DNA from: Arthrobacter sp. U41
GTDB lineage: Bacteria; Actinomycetota; Actinomycetes; Actinomycetales; Micrococcaceae
Assembly: GCF_001750145.1 (NCBI RefSeq)
Contig: NZ_CP015732.1
Location: forward strand, 3,720,001 to 3,784,000
DNA length: 64,000 nucleotides
Reading direction: 5' to 3'
In this document: one piece after another, positions 37,626-48,347 of the stretch
Position numbering within the stretch: the first letter of the stretch is position 1
Layout of the letters: each line of letters opens with the position of its first letter
Translations under genes and position numbers: made by a program
Notes under the pieces: generated by a model
Told to the model about the DNA's origin: nothing
What the model saw: the letters and a program-made list of their open reading frames with translations, nothing else
Databases searched by the model: none

Positions 37626-38231
37626 ATGGTCATTGTCCAAGGCCCTGCAGCGCCGGACCCGCCTCCGCCCGAGCTGTACTCCCCCGGGTCACTTTTCTCC
37701 TGGCCCGAGCTTCAGGCGATGGCCTCCGACGGCGTGCTGACCCAGCTGTACCAGCGCGGCTACCTGCCTCCGGGTGCACAGCCCACTCCACAGCTCCGGG
37801 CCCGGGCGGCGTCCATCCTCATTCGTCCGGCCATCCGCCAGCGGGTTGTCGCAGGCAGGATGACGGCGGCCTGGATCTACGGCTGCGCAGCCGAACCTGA
37901 CCGGCTCGCCCTGCTCGTGGACGCCAACCGGCGGATTTCCAGCCTGCGGTCTACCCGCGGCTGCACCCTCCACGAGGTGCGCCTGGGTCCGCACGATGTG
38001 GTGAGCCTGGGCGGGCTGATGGTCTCCAGCCCGCTGCGGACCTCCGTGGACATCGCCCTGCACGTGGAAACTGACCGCGCCGTGCCGGCCCTGCGGGCGC
38101 TGCTGAGCAAGCCGGAACTCGGCCTGCGGCTGCGGCTGGTCATGCTCGCTGTCGACGCAGCGCCCAGGTTGCCGCACAAGAAGGCAGCGCTGGAAAAGCT
38201 GGAACACCTGCAGGCCGGACGGGCTCCCTAG
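37626..38231 (+). CDS. AbiEi-antitoxin-like protein without visible toxin partner
   Basis: 201 residues from MVIVQGPAAPDPPPPELY. An N-terminal winged-helix-like segment (FSWPELQAMASDGVLTQLYQ through RGYLPPG) is followed by VVAGRMTAAWIYGCAAEPD and a C-terminal helical region (LRTSVDIALHVETDRAVPAL). This is the layout of type IV AbiEi-like antitoxin/transcriptional regulators common in actinobacteria. No AbiEii nucleotidyltransferase toxin lies next to it: the neighbours are the DUF349 gene and, convergent, rsh. It may be a solitary regulator; the family call is tentative. Confidence 0.55.
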   Translation: MVIVQGPAAPDPPPPELYSPGSLFSWPELQAMASDGVLTQLYQRGYLPPGAQPTPQLRARAASILIRPAIRQRVVAGRMTAAWIYGCAAEPDRLALLVDANRRISSLRSTRGCTLHEVRLGPHDVVSLGGLMVSSPLRTSVDIALHVETDRAVPALRALLSKPELGLRLRLVMLAVDAAPRLPHKKAALEKLEHLQAGRAP

Positions 38232-38255
38232 CTGAGGACGCGGCGGCCGTCCATG

Positions 38256-40649
38256 CTAGCTGCGGCGCCGGTTACCGGTAGTGCGGTAGACGTCGAAAAC
38301 ACCGTCGATGCGGCGGACGGCACTGAGGACATGACTCAGGTACTTGGGGTCGCCCATCTCGAAAGCGAACTTGGAGATGGCCACCCGGTCCGTGGACGTG
38401 TGCACACTGGCCGCCAGGATGTTGACGTGGTTCTCCGACAGGATCCGGGTCACGTCCGAGAGCAGGGATTTGCGGTCGAGCGCTTCGACCTGGATTTCGA
38501 CCAGGAAGACGCTCGACTGCGTGGGTGCCCATTCGACCTCGACGATCCGGTCCGGCTGCTCCAGCAGTCCACTGACGTTGGTGCAGTCCGTCCGGTGCAC
38601 GGAGACGCCGGAGCCGCGGGTGACGAAGCCCAGGATCGGGTCAGGCGGCACCGGGGTGCAACAGCGGGCGAGCTTGACCCAGACGTCGTCGACGCCGCGC
38701 ACCACGACACCGGAATCGGAATACCGGGCTTTGGTGACCTGGGTCGGGATGGATACCTCGGTGAGGTCGTCCTCGGGGGTGTCGTTGCCGCCGAGACTCT
38801 CCACGAGGCGTTCCATGACGGACTGGGCGGAGGTGTGCCCGTCGCCCACACCCGCGTAGAGGCCGGAGATGTCGACGTATTTGAAGTCCTCGGCGATCGC
38901 GGCGAGGGCGTCATGCGTCATCAGGCGCTGCAGCGGGAGGTTCTGCTTGCGCATCGCCTTGGTCAGCAGTTCCTTGCCCCGGTCGATTGACTCCTCGCGG
39001 CGTTCCTTGCTAAACCACTGCCTGATTTTGTTGCGGGCACGGGCGCTCTTGACGAAGTGCTGCCAGTCCTGGCTGGGCCCGGCACCCTCCGCCTTGGAGG
39101 TGAAGATCTCCACCCAGTCGCCATGGTTCAGTTCGCTGTTCAGCGGTACCAGCTTGCCGTTGACGCGGGCACCGATGGTCCGGTGGCCCACCTCGGTGTG
39201 GACCGCGTAGGCGAAGTCCACGGGTGTGGAACCTGCGGGAAGGGCCATGACCTCGCCCTTGGGGGTGAAGACGAACACTTCCCGGGCGTTGATTTCAAAG
39301 CGCAGCGAGTCGAGGAACTCACCCGGGTCCGAAGTTTCCTGCTGCCAGTCCACCAGGGACCGCAGCCAGCCCATGTCACCATCACGCGGGCTTCCCGGCC
39401 CGGCCGCCGCGCGGTTCGGCTGGTCCTTGTATTTCCAGTGCGCGGCGACGCCGTACTCGGCGCGGCGGTGCATCTCGTGGGTGCGGATCTGGATCTCGAC
39501 GGGTTTGCCGCCCGGACCGATCACCGTGGTGTGCAGCGACTGGTACATGTTGAACTTGGGCATCGCGATGTAGTCCTTGAACCGCCCCGGGAGGGGGTTC
39601 CACCGCGAGTGCATGGCCCCCAGTGCCGCGTAACAGTCCCGGACGGAGTCGACCAGGACCCGGACGCCCATCAGGTCGTTGATATCGTCGAAGTCCTTGT
39701 CCCGGACGATCATCTTTTGGTAGATCGAGTAATAGTGTTTGGGCCGGCCCGTGATGGTGGCCTTGATCTTGGCCTCGCGCAGGTCCTCGGTGATCTGGTC
39801 GCGGATGACGGCGAGGTTCTTTTCGCGCTCGGGGGTCCGGTCCCCCACCATGCGCACGATTTCCTCGTAGACCTTGGGATAGAGGGCCGCAAACGAGAGG
39901 TCTTCCAGTTCCCACTTGATCGTGTTCATCCCGAGCCGGTGCGCCAGCGGGGCGAAGATTTCCAGGGTTTCCCGGGCCTTGCGCGCTGAGGACTCGGCGG
40001 AGACGAAGCGCCACGTCCTGGCGTTGTGCAGCCGGTCAGCCAGCTTGATCATCAGGACCCGGATGTCCTTGGCCATGGCCACAACCATCTTGCGCACGGT
40101 CTCGGACTGCGCGGCCTCGCCGAAGCTGACCTTGTCCAGCTTCGTGACACCGTCAACCAGCATGGCGACTTCCGCCCCGAACTCGGCCTTCAGGTCATCC
40201 AGGGTGTAGGAGGTGTCCTCGACGGTGTCGTGCAGGAGCGCCGCTGCCAGGGTGGTCCCGCTGAGCCCCAGCTCCGCCAGGATGGTGGCCACCGCCACCG
40301 GGTGCGTGATGTAGGGATCGCCGCTCTTGCGCTTCTGCCCGCGGTGGCAGGTCTCCGCCACGACGAAGGCGCGCTGGATGAGGTCGAAGTCCTCTTTGGG
40401 GTTGTTGGCGCGGACGGTGCGCAGCAGCGGCTCGAGAATAGGCGAATACGCGGGGGCGCCGCGCCCGGTCAGCCGGGCCAGCCGGGAGCGGGTGCGTTCA
40501 CGCCGCCCCGGGAAGGTGGGGCGTGCGCCCGAGCTGTCCACGGGGACCGGCGGTTCGGCGCGTCCGGGAGCCACCACACCAGTCTGTGACGCCTGGCCGG
40601 GAGCCTTATCCGCCGGTGCTGATGGCACCGGCGTCGAACGTTCTTCCAA
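38256..40649 (-). CDS. rsh: Bifunctional (p)ppGpp synthetase/hydrolase Rsh
   Basis: 797 residues, long RelA/SpoT type that makes and degrades (p)ppGpp in the stringent response. HD hydrolase: [15 protein letters not shown] and [14 protein letters not shown]; synthetase: [13 protein letters not shown] and the [20 protein letters not shown] segment; then TGS ([20 protein letters not shown]) and a C-terminal ACT domain. The first ~60 residues are Pro-rich. TTG start at 40649 with GAGAGGTG before it. Both active sites look intact, so it is probably bifunctional. The adenine phosphoribosyltransferase gene that often sits between secF and rsh is absent. Confidence 0.95.
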   Translation of the reverse strand: MEERSTPVPSAPADKAPGQASQTGVVAPGRAEPPVPVDSSGARPTFPGRRERTRSRLARLTGRGAPAYSPILEPLLRTVRANNPKEDFDLIQRAFVVAETCHRGQKRKSGDPYITHPVAVATILAELGLSGTTLAAALLHDTVEDTSYTLDDLKAEFGAEVAMLVDGVTKLDKVSFGEAAQSETVRKMVVAMAKDIRVLMIKLADRLHNARTWRFVSAESSARKARETLEIFAPLAHRLGMNTIKWELEDLSFAALYPKVYEEIVRMVGDRTPEREKNLAVIRDQITEDLREAKIKATITGRPKHYYSIYQKMIVRDKDFDDINDLMGVRVLVDSVRDCYAALGAMHSRWNPLPGRFKDYIAMPKFNMYQSLHTTVIGPGGKPVEIQIRTHEMHRRAEYGVAAHWKYKDQPNRAAAGPGSPRDGDMGWLRSLVDWQQETSDPGEFLDSLRFEINAREVFVFTPKGEVMALPAGSTPVDFAYAVHTEVGHRTIGARVNGKLVPLNSELNHGDWVEIFTSKAEGAGPSQDWQHFVKSARARNKIRQWFSKERREESIDRGKELLTKAMRKQNLPLQRLMTHDALAAIAEDFKYVDISGLYAGVGDGHTSAQSVMERLVESLGGNDTPEDDLTEVSIPTQVTKARYSDSGVVVRGVDDVWVKLARCCTPVPPDPILGFVTRGSGVSVHRTDCTNVSGLLEQPDRIVEVEWAPTQSSVFLVEIQVEALDRKSLLSDVTRILSENHVNILAASVHTSTDRVAISKFAFEMGDPKYLSHVLSAVRRIDGVFDVYRTTGNRRRS

Positions 40650-40729
40650 TGGAGCACCTCTCCGAACCCGTTAATTCTTCAAGTCTATTCCCGCAGCAGG
40701 ATACTTCGATAACCGGCGCCGCTACGGCG

Positions 40730-40769
40730 ACGGGCCGGAGAGCGTCAGGAATGACGTTCTCCGGCCCGT
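40730..40769 (-). terminator. secF terminator
   Basis: 18-bp stem (arms 40730-40747 and 40752-40769, one G-U) closed by a GGAA loop, 55 bases after the secF stop. No T-run, but a very stable hairpin. Confidence 0.75.
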
Positions 40770-40823
40770 TGGGACCGCCGGGCAGCATCCCGGCGGCGAC
40801 CGGGTCCGGCAGGACCGCTGCGG

Positions 40824-41846
40824 CTACGCCGTGGCGGGCGACGCCGCAGCGTCGGTCTTGGCGGCTGACTGGGCGCGGCGCTGGTGCACGCGCTCGGCCT
40901 GCTTCACCAGCTCCGGTTCGCCCTGGCGCAGCCAGGCGTACAGCGGCGCAGCAATGAAGATGGTGGCCGCGGTGCCGATGAAAATCCCCACAAACAGGGC
41001 CAGCGAGAGATCCCGCAGCGTTCCGGCGCCCAACAGGCCGGCGCCGATGAAGAGGATGGCACCGACCGGAAGGATGGCCACCATCATGGTGTTGATGGAA
41101 CGCACCAGGGTCTGGTTGACGGCGAGGTTGACTTCCTCGCCGAACGTCCGCCGCGTGGAGGCCTGCAGGTTAGAGGTGTTCTCGCGGATCTTGTCGAAGA
41201 CCACCACCGTGTCGTACAGCGAGTAGCTCAGCACGGTCAGGAACCCGATGACGGCCGACGGCGTGACCTCGAAATCGCTGAGGGCGTACACACCGGCGGT
41301 GATGAACATCGTCACGAGCATGCCCGCGATCGCGGAGAGCGACATTTTCCAGGTCCGGAAATACAGCGCCATCAGCACGGCGGCGAGTGCGACGAAGATC
41401 AGCAGGCCCAGCAGCGCCTGCTTGGTGACGTCAGCACCCCAGGTGGGACCAATGAAGGTGGATGTCACCTCGTTGTCCGTCACGCCGTAGGCCTCGGTGA
41501 GGCCCGCCTTGATCTGGAGGGTCTCATCTTCCGTGAGCTTGTCCGTCTGGATCCGCATCGTGTTGCCCGCAACGTTGGCCACCCGCGGGACGCTGCCGGA
41601 GACAACGTCCTCGACAGCCTTCTCCCCGATGGCGGCGTCCGTGGTTTTGACGTTGGAGACGGTGAACTCCGAACCGCCGCGGAATTCGATGCCGAGGTTG
41701 AAACCGCCCTTGACCACCGGCAGCAGGATCGAGAGCGCAACGAGGACGGCTGCGATCAGGAACCAGATTTTCTTGGAATCGACGAAGTCGTACGATCGTT
41801 TGCCCGTGTAGAGCTCATTACCGAATTTGGCGAAGCTGGTGGCCAT
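40824..41846 (-). CDS. secF: Protein-export membrane protein SecF
   Basis: 340 residues with six hydrophobic segments and the large first periplasmic loop. Signatures: NLGIEFRGGSEFTVS near residue 50-65, then YDTVVVFDKIRENT and NQTLVRSINTMMVAILPVGA. With SecD and YajC it uses the proton gradient to pull preproteins through SecYEG. ATG 41846 directly follows the secD TAA, with AAGGAGG inside the end of secD. The C-terminal tail is Ala-rich and basic. Confidence 0.96.
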   Translation of the reverse strand: MATSFAKFGNELYTGKRSYDFVDSKKIWFLIAAVLVALSILLPVVKGGFNLGIEFRGGSEFTVSNVKTTDAAIGEKAVEDVVSGSVPRVANVAGNTMRIQTDKLTEDETLQIKAGLTEAYGVTDNEVTSTFIGPTWGADVTKQALLGLLIFVALAAVLMALYFRTWKMSLSAIAGMLVTMFITAGVYALSDFEVTPSAVIGFLTVLSYSLYDTVVVFDKIRENTSNLQASTRRTFGEEVNLAVNQTLVRSINTMMVAILPVGAILFIGAGLLGAGTLRDLSLALFVGIFIGTAATIFIAAPLYAWLRQGEPELVKQAERVHQRRAQSAAKTDAAASPATA

Positions 41847-43613
41847 TTACTTGCCCTCCTTGGACGTGCTCTTGGAGGAACCAGCAAGCTGTTCCTGTCG
41901 TTCCGCGAGGCGTCGTTCTGCAATGGTCATCCGGCGTTCGGCCTCAGCCGTGGCGCCGGTGTTCTTGGCGCGGAGCGCGGCAGCAGCGGCCGGCTTCTCC
42001 GCCGGGGTGCGGAACCGGCCCGCGCCCCGGTACAAGGGACCGGCGCCGAGGCTCTTGGGGTCCAGCCCGGACAGCGGGTGGCCTTCACCAAAGAACTTGG
42101 TGCGGGCCAGCAGCTGCAGGGTCGGGTGGGTGAACATAAAGACGACGATGAGGTCGGCGATGGCCGTCAGTCCGAGGGTGAAAGCAAAGCCTCGGACGTT
42201 GCCCACCGCCACGAAGTACAGCACCAGGGCAGCCAGCAGGTTCACGGCCTTGGACGCCAGGACGGTGCGCTTGGCACGCTTCCAGCCGTTCTCGACGGCC
42301 GAGACGAGGCCGCGTCCTTCCCGGAGCTCGTCACGGATACGTTCGAAGTAGACGATGAACGAGTCCGCGGTCTGGCCGATCGCCACGATGATGCCTGCGA
42401 CGCCGGCGAGGGACAGCCGGTAGTTCTCGGTCCAGCCGAGGATCGCGATGGCCAGGTACGTCAGTGCGCCGGCCACCACGAGGGAGGCAACGGTGACCAG
42501 GCCCAGCGCCCGGTACTGGAACAGCGAATACACCACCACCAGCAGCAGGCCGACCAGGCCGGCGAGCATACCCATCCGGAGCTGTTCACCACCGAGGGTT
42601 GCCGAGATCTGCTGCTCGCTCTGGATCTCGAAGCTGATCGGCAGGGCGCCGAAACGAAGCTGGTCGGAGAGGGCCTTGGCCGACTCCTCGGTGAATCCGC
42701 CGGTAATCTGCGGACGGCCATCCGTGATGACGGCAAGGGACCGCGGGGCGGAGATGACCTGGTCGTCGAGGACGATCGCGAACTGGGCCTTCGGATCCGA
42801 ACCGCTCTGGCCGCCGCCGGCGATGTAGAACTGGTACAGCCGCTCGGTGACTTCCTTGAACTTGGCGGTGCCCTCCTCGTCGAACTGGATGTTCACAGCC
42901 CACTCGTTGGTCACGGCGCCCTGGGCACCGCGCTGCAGCTGGAAGGAGGAACCGGAAATGTTTGAGCCCTTGACCTCGACCGGGCCAAGGATGTATTTGA
43001 TCGCCGGGGAGTTGGCGGAGGCCGGTTCGCAGGTGACCAGCGGCTTGGTCGGGTCGGAGCGTTCCTGCTTGTCCTGCGACGGGTTGTCACAGTCGAGCGT
43101 CTCGAACTTCTGGTAGAGCTCGGGGGTAACCCAGTTCACGTCGCTGCCGTTGGTGGGCTCCGCGGTGGGTGTCGGCAGCTGCTCTACCGGGGTCAGCGAC
43201 TCCGCGGGGACGGCCGCGCCGGGGCCGGCCTGCAGCACGGGCCGGAAGTTCATGTCGGCGGACGCCTGGATCAGTGCTCGGGTTTCCCTTGACGGTGTGC
43301 CCGGGAGGCTGACGACGACGTTCCGGCCGGACTGCGTGCTGATTTCAGCTTCCGCCACACCCGAGCCGTCCACGCGCTGGCGGATGATCGCCACGGCCTG
43401 GTTGAGCTGGTCTTCGTTGATCTCCGAACCGCCCTCAACCTTGGGCGCCAGGATCATCTGGGTGCCGCCTTCCAGGTCCAGGGCGAGCTTGGGAGCCCAG
43501 CTCGCCTGGCCGGCCATCGTGCCGCCTGCCAGGACGGCGGTCAGGACGGCGAGGATAACGCCGAGCCAGACCAGCACCCTGAGGGCTGAGTTTTTGGGGC
43601 CAGTTCGTGCCAT
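41847..43613 (-). CDS. secD: Protein-export membrane protein SecD
   Basis: 588 residues. N-terminal helix, then the P1 head including KLALDLEGGTQMILAPK (DLxGG motif) and a Pro/Thr/Gln-rich insertion (VEQLPTPTAEPTNGSDVNW) that makes the loop longer than in E. coli. The membrane half has GQTADSFIVYFERIRDELRE and NLLAALVLYFVAVGNVRGFA. A Lys/Arg/Gln-rich C-terminus follows. It is upstream of secF and downstream of yajC, the usual order. Confidence 0.96.
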   Translation of the reverse strand: MARTGPKNSALRVLVWLGVILAVLTAVLAGGTMAGQASWAPKLALDLEGGTQMILAPKVEGGSEINEDQLNQAVAIIRQRVDGSGVAEAEISTQSGRNVVVSLPGTPSRETRALIQASADMNFRPVLQAGPGAAVPAESLTPVEQLPTPTAEPTNGSDVNWVTPELYQKFETLDCDNPSQDKQERSDPTKPLVTCEPASANSPAIKYILGPVEVKGSNISGSSFQLQRGAQGAVTNEWAVNIQFDEEGTAKFKEVTERLYQFYIAGGGQSGSDPKAQFAIVLDDQVISAPRSLAVITDGRPQITGGFTEESAKALSDQLRFGALPISFEIQSEQQISATLGGEQLRMGMLAGLVGLLLVVVYSLFQYRALGLVTVASLVVAGALTYLAIAILGWTENYRLSLAGVAGIIVAIGQTADSFIVYFERIRDELREGRGLVSAVENGWKRAKRTVLASKAVNLLAALVLYFVAVGNVRGFAFTLGLTAIADLIVVFMFTHPTLQLLARTKFFGEGHPLSGLDPKSLGAGPLYRGAGRFRTPAEKPAAAAALRAKNTGATAEAERRMTIAERRLAERQEQLAGSSKSTSKEGK

Positions 43614-43719
43614 TGTCGATCTTTCTCTTAATTACGGAGGAACCGCCGGGCGGCCCAGACGGGTCCGCACCGGCGGTTGCCCGCAGCCGTTACTTCGCGG
43701 GATAGCTCAAAGAGGCAGA

Positions 43720-44184
43720 CTAGCTGTCTTTTTTGCCTTCGTTGTTGAGGCGGCGCAGGGTTTCTTCCGGGGTCTCCTCGCGCGGGGCTTCGCTGACCGG
43801 AGCGGGGCTGTCGGTCTCGTGCGTGGTCAGCGAGGATGCGTCGTTGGGAACGACCGCGGGCTCCTCGTCAGCGACAACCGGCTCGACAATCTTCGTGACG
43901 GCCTGGCGGTGCACGGTGGCGGTGTTGCCCGGGGAGAGTTCCAGCAGGACCTTGTTCTCTTCCTCGTCGATCTCGACGATGCGGCCGTACAGGCCGAAGC
44001 TCGTCATGACCTCGACACCAGGGGCAAACTTCGACTGGAGCTGCGCCTGCTGCTGCTGCGTCTTCTTGTTGCGGCGGAACATCATGAAGACGAAGACGCC
44101 GAGCATGGCGAACAGCAGGATGGTCATGATGTCGATGCCGCCGCCGGCCTGCGGCTGGGTCTGGGCAGAAATAAGTCCGAACAC
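43720..44184 (-). CDS. yajC: Preprotein translocase subunit YajC
   Basis: Single-pass membrane protein; 154 residues from GTG 44184 (MFGLISAQTQPQAGGGIDIM). The transmembrane helix is MTILLFAMLGVFVFMMF, followed by the conserved RRNKKTQQQQAQLQSKFAPG and VEVMTSFGLYGRIVEIDEEE. The ~60-residue acidic C-terminal tail is typical for actinobacteria. The frame is open to 44331; the short start is preferred but has no strong ribosome-binding site, so the exact N-terminus is uncertain. Confidence 0.88.
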   Translation of the reverse strand: MFGLISAQTQPQAGGGIDIMTILLFAMLGVFVFMMFRRNKKTQQQQAQLQSKFAPGVEVMTSFGLYGRIVEIDEEENKVLLELSPGNTATVHRQAVTKIVEPVVADEEPAVVPNDASSLTTHETDSPAPVSEAPREETPEETLRRLNNEGKKDS

Positions 44185-44364
44185 AGGAATAGTTCCGTTC
44201 TGTACTTGCGTAGCTGGTTTTACAGCAACGTCCGCTTCGCTTCGGGCGGCTGGCAGGGAATCAGGCCGAGCCGACGGCGGCCAGGTGCTGGCCGCCCACA
44301 GAAACAAAGACCCGAACGTGCCGAGCGTCATTCCAGTCTAGAGGGAAAAGGTTACGGAGCGGTG

Positions 44365-45477
44365 CTATTGACTATTACGGATCCATTCCGGATCAGCGCC
44401 CTGGCCGGGCCCGTCATCTGGATCCGCGGCCTCGTCCTCCGCCCGGAAGAGCTCCAGCGGGTCCTGCGCGAAGATTCCCGGCGGCACCGCGAAACCGAGG
44501 TGCGTCCAGGCCGGCGCGAGTGCGATCCTCCCCCGCGGGGTGCGCCCCAGGAGTCCCTCGCGGACGAGGTACGGCTCGGCGACGGTTTCCACGGTTTCGG
44601 TCTCTTCACCGACCGCGATGGCCAGCGTGGACAGGCCCACGGGCCCTCCGCCGAATTTGGTGATGAGGGCTTCGAGGACGGCCCGGTCGAGCCGGTCCAG
44701 GCCACGCTTGTCCACTTCATACATGTCCAGCGCCGCGGAGGCGGCCCGGGCATCGATCTGCTCGATTCCGTGCACCAGCGCCCAGTCGCGGACCCGGCGC
44801 AGGAGCCGGTTGGCGATGCGGGGCGTGCCGCGGGACCGCCCCGCGATTTCGCTGAAGCCGGCGGAATTGACCTTGAGGTCCAGGAGACCGGCGGATCGCC
44901 GGAGCACCAGTTCCAGTTCGGCCACGGAGTAGAACTCCAGGTGGCCGGTGAAGCCGAAGCGGTCCCGGAGCGGCCCGGGAAGCAGGCCCGCCCGGGTGGT
45001 GGCACCTACCAGGGTGAACGGCGGAATTTCAAGCGGGATCGCGGTGGCGCCGGCGCCCTTTCCGACGACGATGTCGACCCGGAAATCCTCCATTGCCATG
45101 TAAAGCATTTCCTCGGCAGGCCGGGACATCCGGTGGATCTCGTCGAGGAAGAGCACTTCGCCTTCGGAGAGCGAGGACAGGATGGCGGCCAGGTCCCCCG
45201 CGTGCTGGATGGCGGGTCCGCTGCTGATCCGCAGCGGGGCGTTCATCTCGGCCGCGATAATCATCGACAGCGTGGTCTTCCCCAGCCCGGGAGGGCCGGA
45301 GAGCAGGACGTGGTCGGCACTGCGGCCGCGCATGCGTGAGGCCTCCAGGACCAGCGAGAGCTGTTTGCGGACCCGGTGCTGGCCGACGAAGTCGTGGAGG
45401 TTCTTGGGCCTGAGGGCGGCTTCGATGACCCGCTCCTCCGGCTCCTCTCCCCCGGTGACAATCGACGGCTCAGCCAC
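44365..45477 (-). CDS. ruvB: Holliday junction branch-migration helicase RuvB
   Basis: 370 residues. AAA+ motor that drives branch migration with RuvA. Walker [12 protein letters not shown], Walker [15 protein letters not shown], sensor [18 protein letters not shown] and arginine finger region [17 protein letters not shown], plus a C-terminal winged helix ([17 protein letters not shown]). GTG start at 45477; overlaps ruvA by eight bases. Confidence 0.98.
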   Translation of the reverse strand: MAEPSIVTGGEEPEERVIEAALRPKNLHDFVGQHRVRKQLSLVLEASRMRGRSADHVLLSGPPGLGKTTLSMIIAAEMNAPLRISSGPAIQHAGDLAAILSSLSEGEVLFLDEIHRMSRPAEEMLYMAMEDFRVDIVVGKGAGATAIPLEIPPFTLVGATTRAGLLPGPLRDRFGFTGHLEFYSVAELELVLRRSAGLLDLKVNSAGFSEIAGRSRGTPRIANRLLRRVRDWALVHGIEQIDARAASAALDMYEVDKRGLDRLDRAVLEALITKFGGGPVGLSTLAIAVGEETETVETVAEPYLVREGLLGRTPRGRIALAPAWTHLGFAVPPGIFAQDPLELFRAEDEAADPDDGPGQGADPEWIRNSQ

Positions 45478-46117
45478 GGGCGCCTACCCTGTTCCCGGCA
45501 CGGGCGCCGTCCTGGCCCAGCCAGCGGAGGGTTGCGCGGAGGATCTCAGCCACGTTGCCCTTGTCAGCCAGTTCGGGTGAATCCGCCAGGGATTTATCGA
45601 TGCTGGACGTGGCGTCCTTTTCGGACCAGCCCAGACTCGTCATGGCCGCAACGACCTGGGGCTTCCAGACCGCTTCGGAGTTTGCCGCCGGAGCCGTGGT
45701 GCCGGGGGCGGTGCCGTGCGGCACCAGCTTCCCGGCCAGTTCAAGCACGATCCGGCCGGCGACCTTGGGTCCGATACCGGGCACCTTGGTGAAGGCCTTG
45801 CCGTCGCCGGAGTGCGCGGCGACGCGGATCGCCTCGGGCTCGTGCACGGCGAGGACGGCCAGCGCCAGCCGGGGTCCGACGCCGCTGACGCTGAGCAGGA
45901 TGTCGAAAACTTCCCGTTCGTCGTCGGAGCCGAATCCGAACAGCGTGAGCGAGTCCTCACGCACGATCAGGGAGGTGAAGAGCTTCCCCTCCTCGCCGAT
46001 GCGGAGCCTGCTGAGGGTCTGCGGCGTGGCGTTCACGCTCATGCCGGCGCCGTTGAGGTCGATCACGGCGGAGGCCAGGCCGATGTGCGCTACGGGTCCG
46101 CGGAGAAAACTGATCAA
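45470..46117 (-). CDS. ruvA: Holliday junction DNA-binding protein RuvA
   Basis: 215 residues. OB fold [20 protein letters not shown], tandem helix-hairpin-helix motifs [20 protein letters not shown] and [19 protein letters not shown], and a C-terminal UBA-like RuvB-binding domain ([20 protein letters not shown]). TTG start at 46117, preceded by AGGAG at eight bases. ruvC lies upstream at 46222. Confidence 0.97.
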   Translation of the reverse strand: MISFLRGPVAHIGLASAVIDLNGAGMSVNATPQTLSRLRIGEEGKLFTSLIVREDSLTLFGFGSDDEREVFDILLSVSGVGPRLALAVLAVHEPEAIRVAAHSGDGKAFTKVPGIGPKVAGRIVLELAGKLVPHGTAPGTTAPAANSEAVWKPQVVAAMTSLGWSEKDATSSIDKSLADSPELADKGNVAEILRATLRWLGQDGARAGNRVGARG

Positions 46118-46221
46118 AGCCGGGCTCCTGAAAATTCAGCTGAAAAGATAACCGGACGACCCGGCTATCCGAACATATCTACGAATACCCTACCAAGTTC
46201 CGAGGCGGGACAGTCGGACAT

Positions 46222-46809
46222 TCAGCGGGCACGGCGCGCTTTGGCCTCGGCGTCCGCCCAGGCGCGCTGGGCCGGGGTCAGGGACAGGCTGCCCGCTCCG
46301 GTGGTGGCTGCACCCGTGTTGGAAGTGCCGGCCCCGGACCGCCAGGCGTGGGTGATGGCCAGCGCGAGGGCGTCGGCGGCGTCGGCCGGCCGGGGCGGGG
46401 CGTCGAGCCGGAGGATCTTGGTGACCAGTTTGGTGACGGCATCCTTGTTGGAGGTTCCGCTGCCGGTCACGGCGGCCTTGACCTCGGACGGGGTGTGCAG
46501 GGCGACCGGGATGCCGCGGCGGGCGGCGGCGGCGATCACCACCCCCGATGCCTGGGCGACGCCCATCACGGTGCTGACGTTGAGCTGGGAGAAGACCCGT
46601 TCGACGGCGAGGACGTGCGGTTCGTACCGGTCCAGCCACTCGTCGATCGAGGTGGCGATGACCAGCAGGCGCTGGTCCAGGCTCTCCGCGGGTGAGCTTC
46701 CGACGACGCCGAACGCCACCATGGTGGCGCGGCGGTTTTTCTCGACGTCCACGACGCCGATCCCGCAGCGGGTGAGGCCCGGATCGACGCCGAGGACGCG
46801 AAGGGTCAC
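46222..46809 (-). CDS. ruvC: Crossover junction endodeoxyribonuclease RuvC
   Basis: 195 residues from GTG 46809. RNase H-fold resolvase: first Asp in [16 protein letters not shown], Glu in [40 protein letters not shown], and Asp pair in [14 protein letters not shown]. The GTG start overlaps the yebC stop by four bases (GTGA). A ~35-residue Ala/Thr tail is not conserved. Confidence 0.97.
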   Translation of the reverse strand: MTLRVLGVDPGLTRCGIGVVDVEKNRRATMVAFGVVGSSPAESLDQRLLVIATSIDEWLDRYEPHVLAVERVFSQLNVSTVMGVAQASGVVIAAAARRGIPVALHTPSEVKAAVTGSGTSNKDAVTKLVTKILRLDAPPRPADAADALALAITHAWRSGAGTSNTGAATTGAGSLSLTPAQRAWADAEAKARRAR

Positions 46810-47561
46810 TCGGCTTCCAGTGCGGCCTGCACTTCGTCGCTGAGGTCTGCGTTGCTGTACACGTTCTGGACGTCGTCGAGTTCTTCGAGGGCGTCGACGA
46901 GCTTCATGAACTTCTTGGCCGCCTCGAGGTCCAGCGGCACCTGCATGGACGGGACGAACTCGGCTTCGTCGGTCTCGTACTCGATGCCGGCGTCCTTGAG
47001 CGCGTCGCGGATGGCCTGGAGGTCGGTCGGCTCGGAGTGGATCTCGAAGCTGTCGCCGTTGTCCTTGACTTCCTCGGCGCCGGCGTCGAGCACTGCCATC
47101 AGGACGTCGTCCTCGCTCAGTCCGCTCTTCGGCAGCGTGACGACACCTTTGCGGGAGAAGAGGTAGCTGACCGAACCCGGGTCGGCGATGGTGCCGCCGT
47201 TGCGTGAGATCGCGAGCCGGACCTCGGAGGCGGCACGGTTCTTGTTGTCCGTCAGGCATTCGATCAGCAGCGCCGAGCCCTGCGGCCCGCGGCATTCGTA
47301 CATGATCTCGGTGTAGTCCACGACTTCGCCGGTGAGACCGGCGCCGCGCTTGATGGCGCGGTCGATGTTGTCAGCGGGGACCGAGGTTTTTTTGGCCTTG
47401 GTGACGGCGAGTTCCAGGCCGGGGTTGCCGGCGAGGTCCGGGCCGCCCATGCGTGCAGCAACTTCGATGTTTTTGATCAGCTTGGCGAACGACTTGGCAC
47501 GGCGGCTGTCGAGGATGGCCTTCTTGTGCTTGGTCGTCGCCCATTTGGAGTGGCCTGACAT
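46806..47561 (-). CDS. YebC/PmpR-family DNA-binding protein
   Basis: 251 residues, [20 protein letters not shown], the diagnostic YebC start. Family members were described as transcriptional regulators and, more recently, as factors easing translation of polyproline stretches; which applies here cannot be decided from sequence. [12 protein letters not shown] and [13 protein letters not shown] are conserved motifs. Located between pdxT and ruvC, usual for actinobacteria. Confidence 0.95.
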   Translation of the reverse strand: MSGHSKWATTKHKKAILDSRRAKSFAKLIKNIEVAARMGGPDLAGNPGLELAVTKAKKTSVPADNIDRAIKRGAGLTGEVVDYTEIMYECRGPQGSALLIECLTDNKNRAASEVRLAISRNGGTIADPGSVSYLFSRKGVVTLPKSGLSEDDVLMAVLDAGAEEVKDNGDSFEIHSEPTDLQAIRDALKDAGIEYETDEAEFVPSMQVPLDLEAAKKFMKLVDALEELDDVQNVYSNADLSDEVQAALEAE

Positions 47562-47564
47562 GCT

Positions 47565-48266
47565 TTACGCTTCTCCTCTGATCATTCGAATAAACAATTC
47601 ATGCACGCGCTTCTCCCCCGTCACTTCCGGGTGGAAGGAGGTGGCCAACAGCTTGCCGGAACGCACTGCAACAATTCTAGCCGTCCCGGCCAGCGCCTCG
47701 GGGTGGGAAGCCCTGGAAGGCTCGACTTTGGCGAGGACCTGCACGCCCGCGCCAACGCGTTCCACCCAGGGCCCGCGGATGAAGACCGCGTGGACCGGGG
47801 CCACGCCCGCTGCGGTGGCGCTGAACTCCAGGCCCTTGAAGTCGAGGTCCGTCTCGAAGGACTCGCGCTGCCGGCCGAAGGCGTTCCGGCGCACCGTGAT
47901 GTCCAGGCCGCCGAAGGTCTGCTGCGGGTTGCCGGCGAGGTCCTTCGCGGGGTCGGTGATCTCCTCGGCGAGCAGGATCATCCCGGCGCAGGAGCCGTAG
48001 ACTGGCAGTCCCTCCTGGATGCGTCGGCGCAGCGGGTCGCGGAGCCCGAAGGCCCGGGACAGCTTGTCGATGGTGGTCGATTCGCCGCCGGGGATGATGA
48101 GGCCGTCCAGGCCGTCGAGTTCGGCGGGCCGGCGGACGCCGATGCCCGTGGCGCCGGCGTCTTCCACCGAGTGCAGGTGTTCGCGGAAGTCGCCCTGGAG
48201 TGCCAGGACGCCGATCCGCAGGCCTGAACCCGCGCGGGAAGGGAGCGCAGAAGAGGGGTTGGTCAT
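47565..48266 (-). CDS. pdxT: PLP synthase glutaminase subunit PdxT
   Basis: 233 residues. Class I glutaminase that gives ammonia to PdxS for PLP synthesis. Nucleophile Cys in [17 protein letters not shown], oxyanion GGESTT, and His/Glu pair in [17 protein letters not shown]. The pdxS partner is 8.5 kb away at 56812, beyond murT/gatD and an IS element. ATG 48266 follows a short divergent gap to murT. Confidence 0.97.
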   Translation of the reverse strand: MTNPSSALPSRAGSGLRIGVLALQGDFREHLHSVEDAGATGIGVRRPAELDGLDGLIIPGGESTTIDKLSRAFGLRDPLRRRIQEGLPVYGSCAGMILLAEEITDPAKDLAGNPQQTFGGLDITVRRNAFGRQRESFETDLDFKGLEFSATAAGVAPVHAVFIRGPWVERVGAGVQVLAKVEPSRASHPEALAGTARIVAVRSGKLLATSFHPEVTGEKRVHELFIRMIRGEA

Positions 48267-48334
48267 CGGACCAGCATAATGGCCCGGACACGTCCCGGGC
48301 CGCCTCCCGGCGGGCTTCCATGCCGCCGCTGGGA

Positions 48335-48340
48335 TATATT
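48335..48340 (+). promoter_or_regulatory. -10 box of a probably leaderless murT transcript
   Basis: TATATT ends seven bases before the murT ATG (48348), so transcription should begin at or next to the start codon. There is no Shine-Dalgarno. A -35 element is not obvious. Confidence 0.55.
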
Positions 48341-48347
48341 ACAGAGC

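Noticed and set aside
40884..42965. 693-codon plus-strand open frame opposite secF/secD
   Set aside because: Antisense of two well-conserved genes, low-complexity composition.
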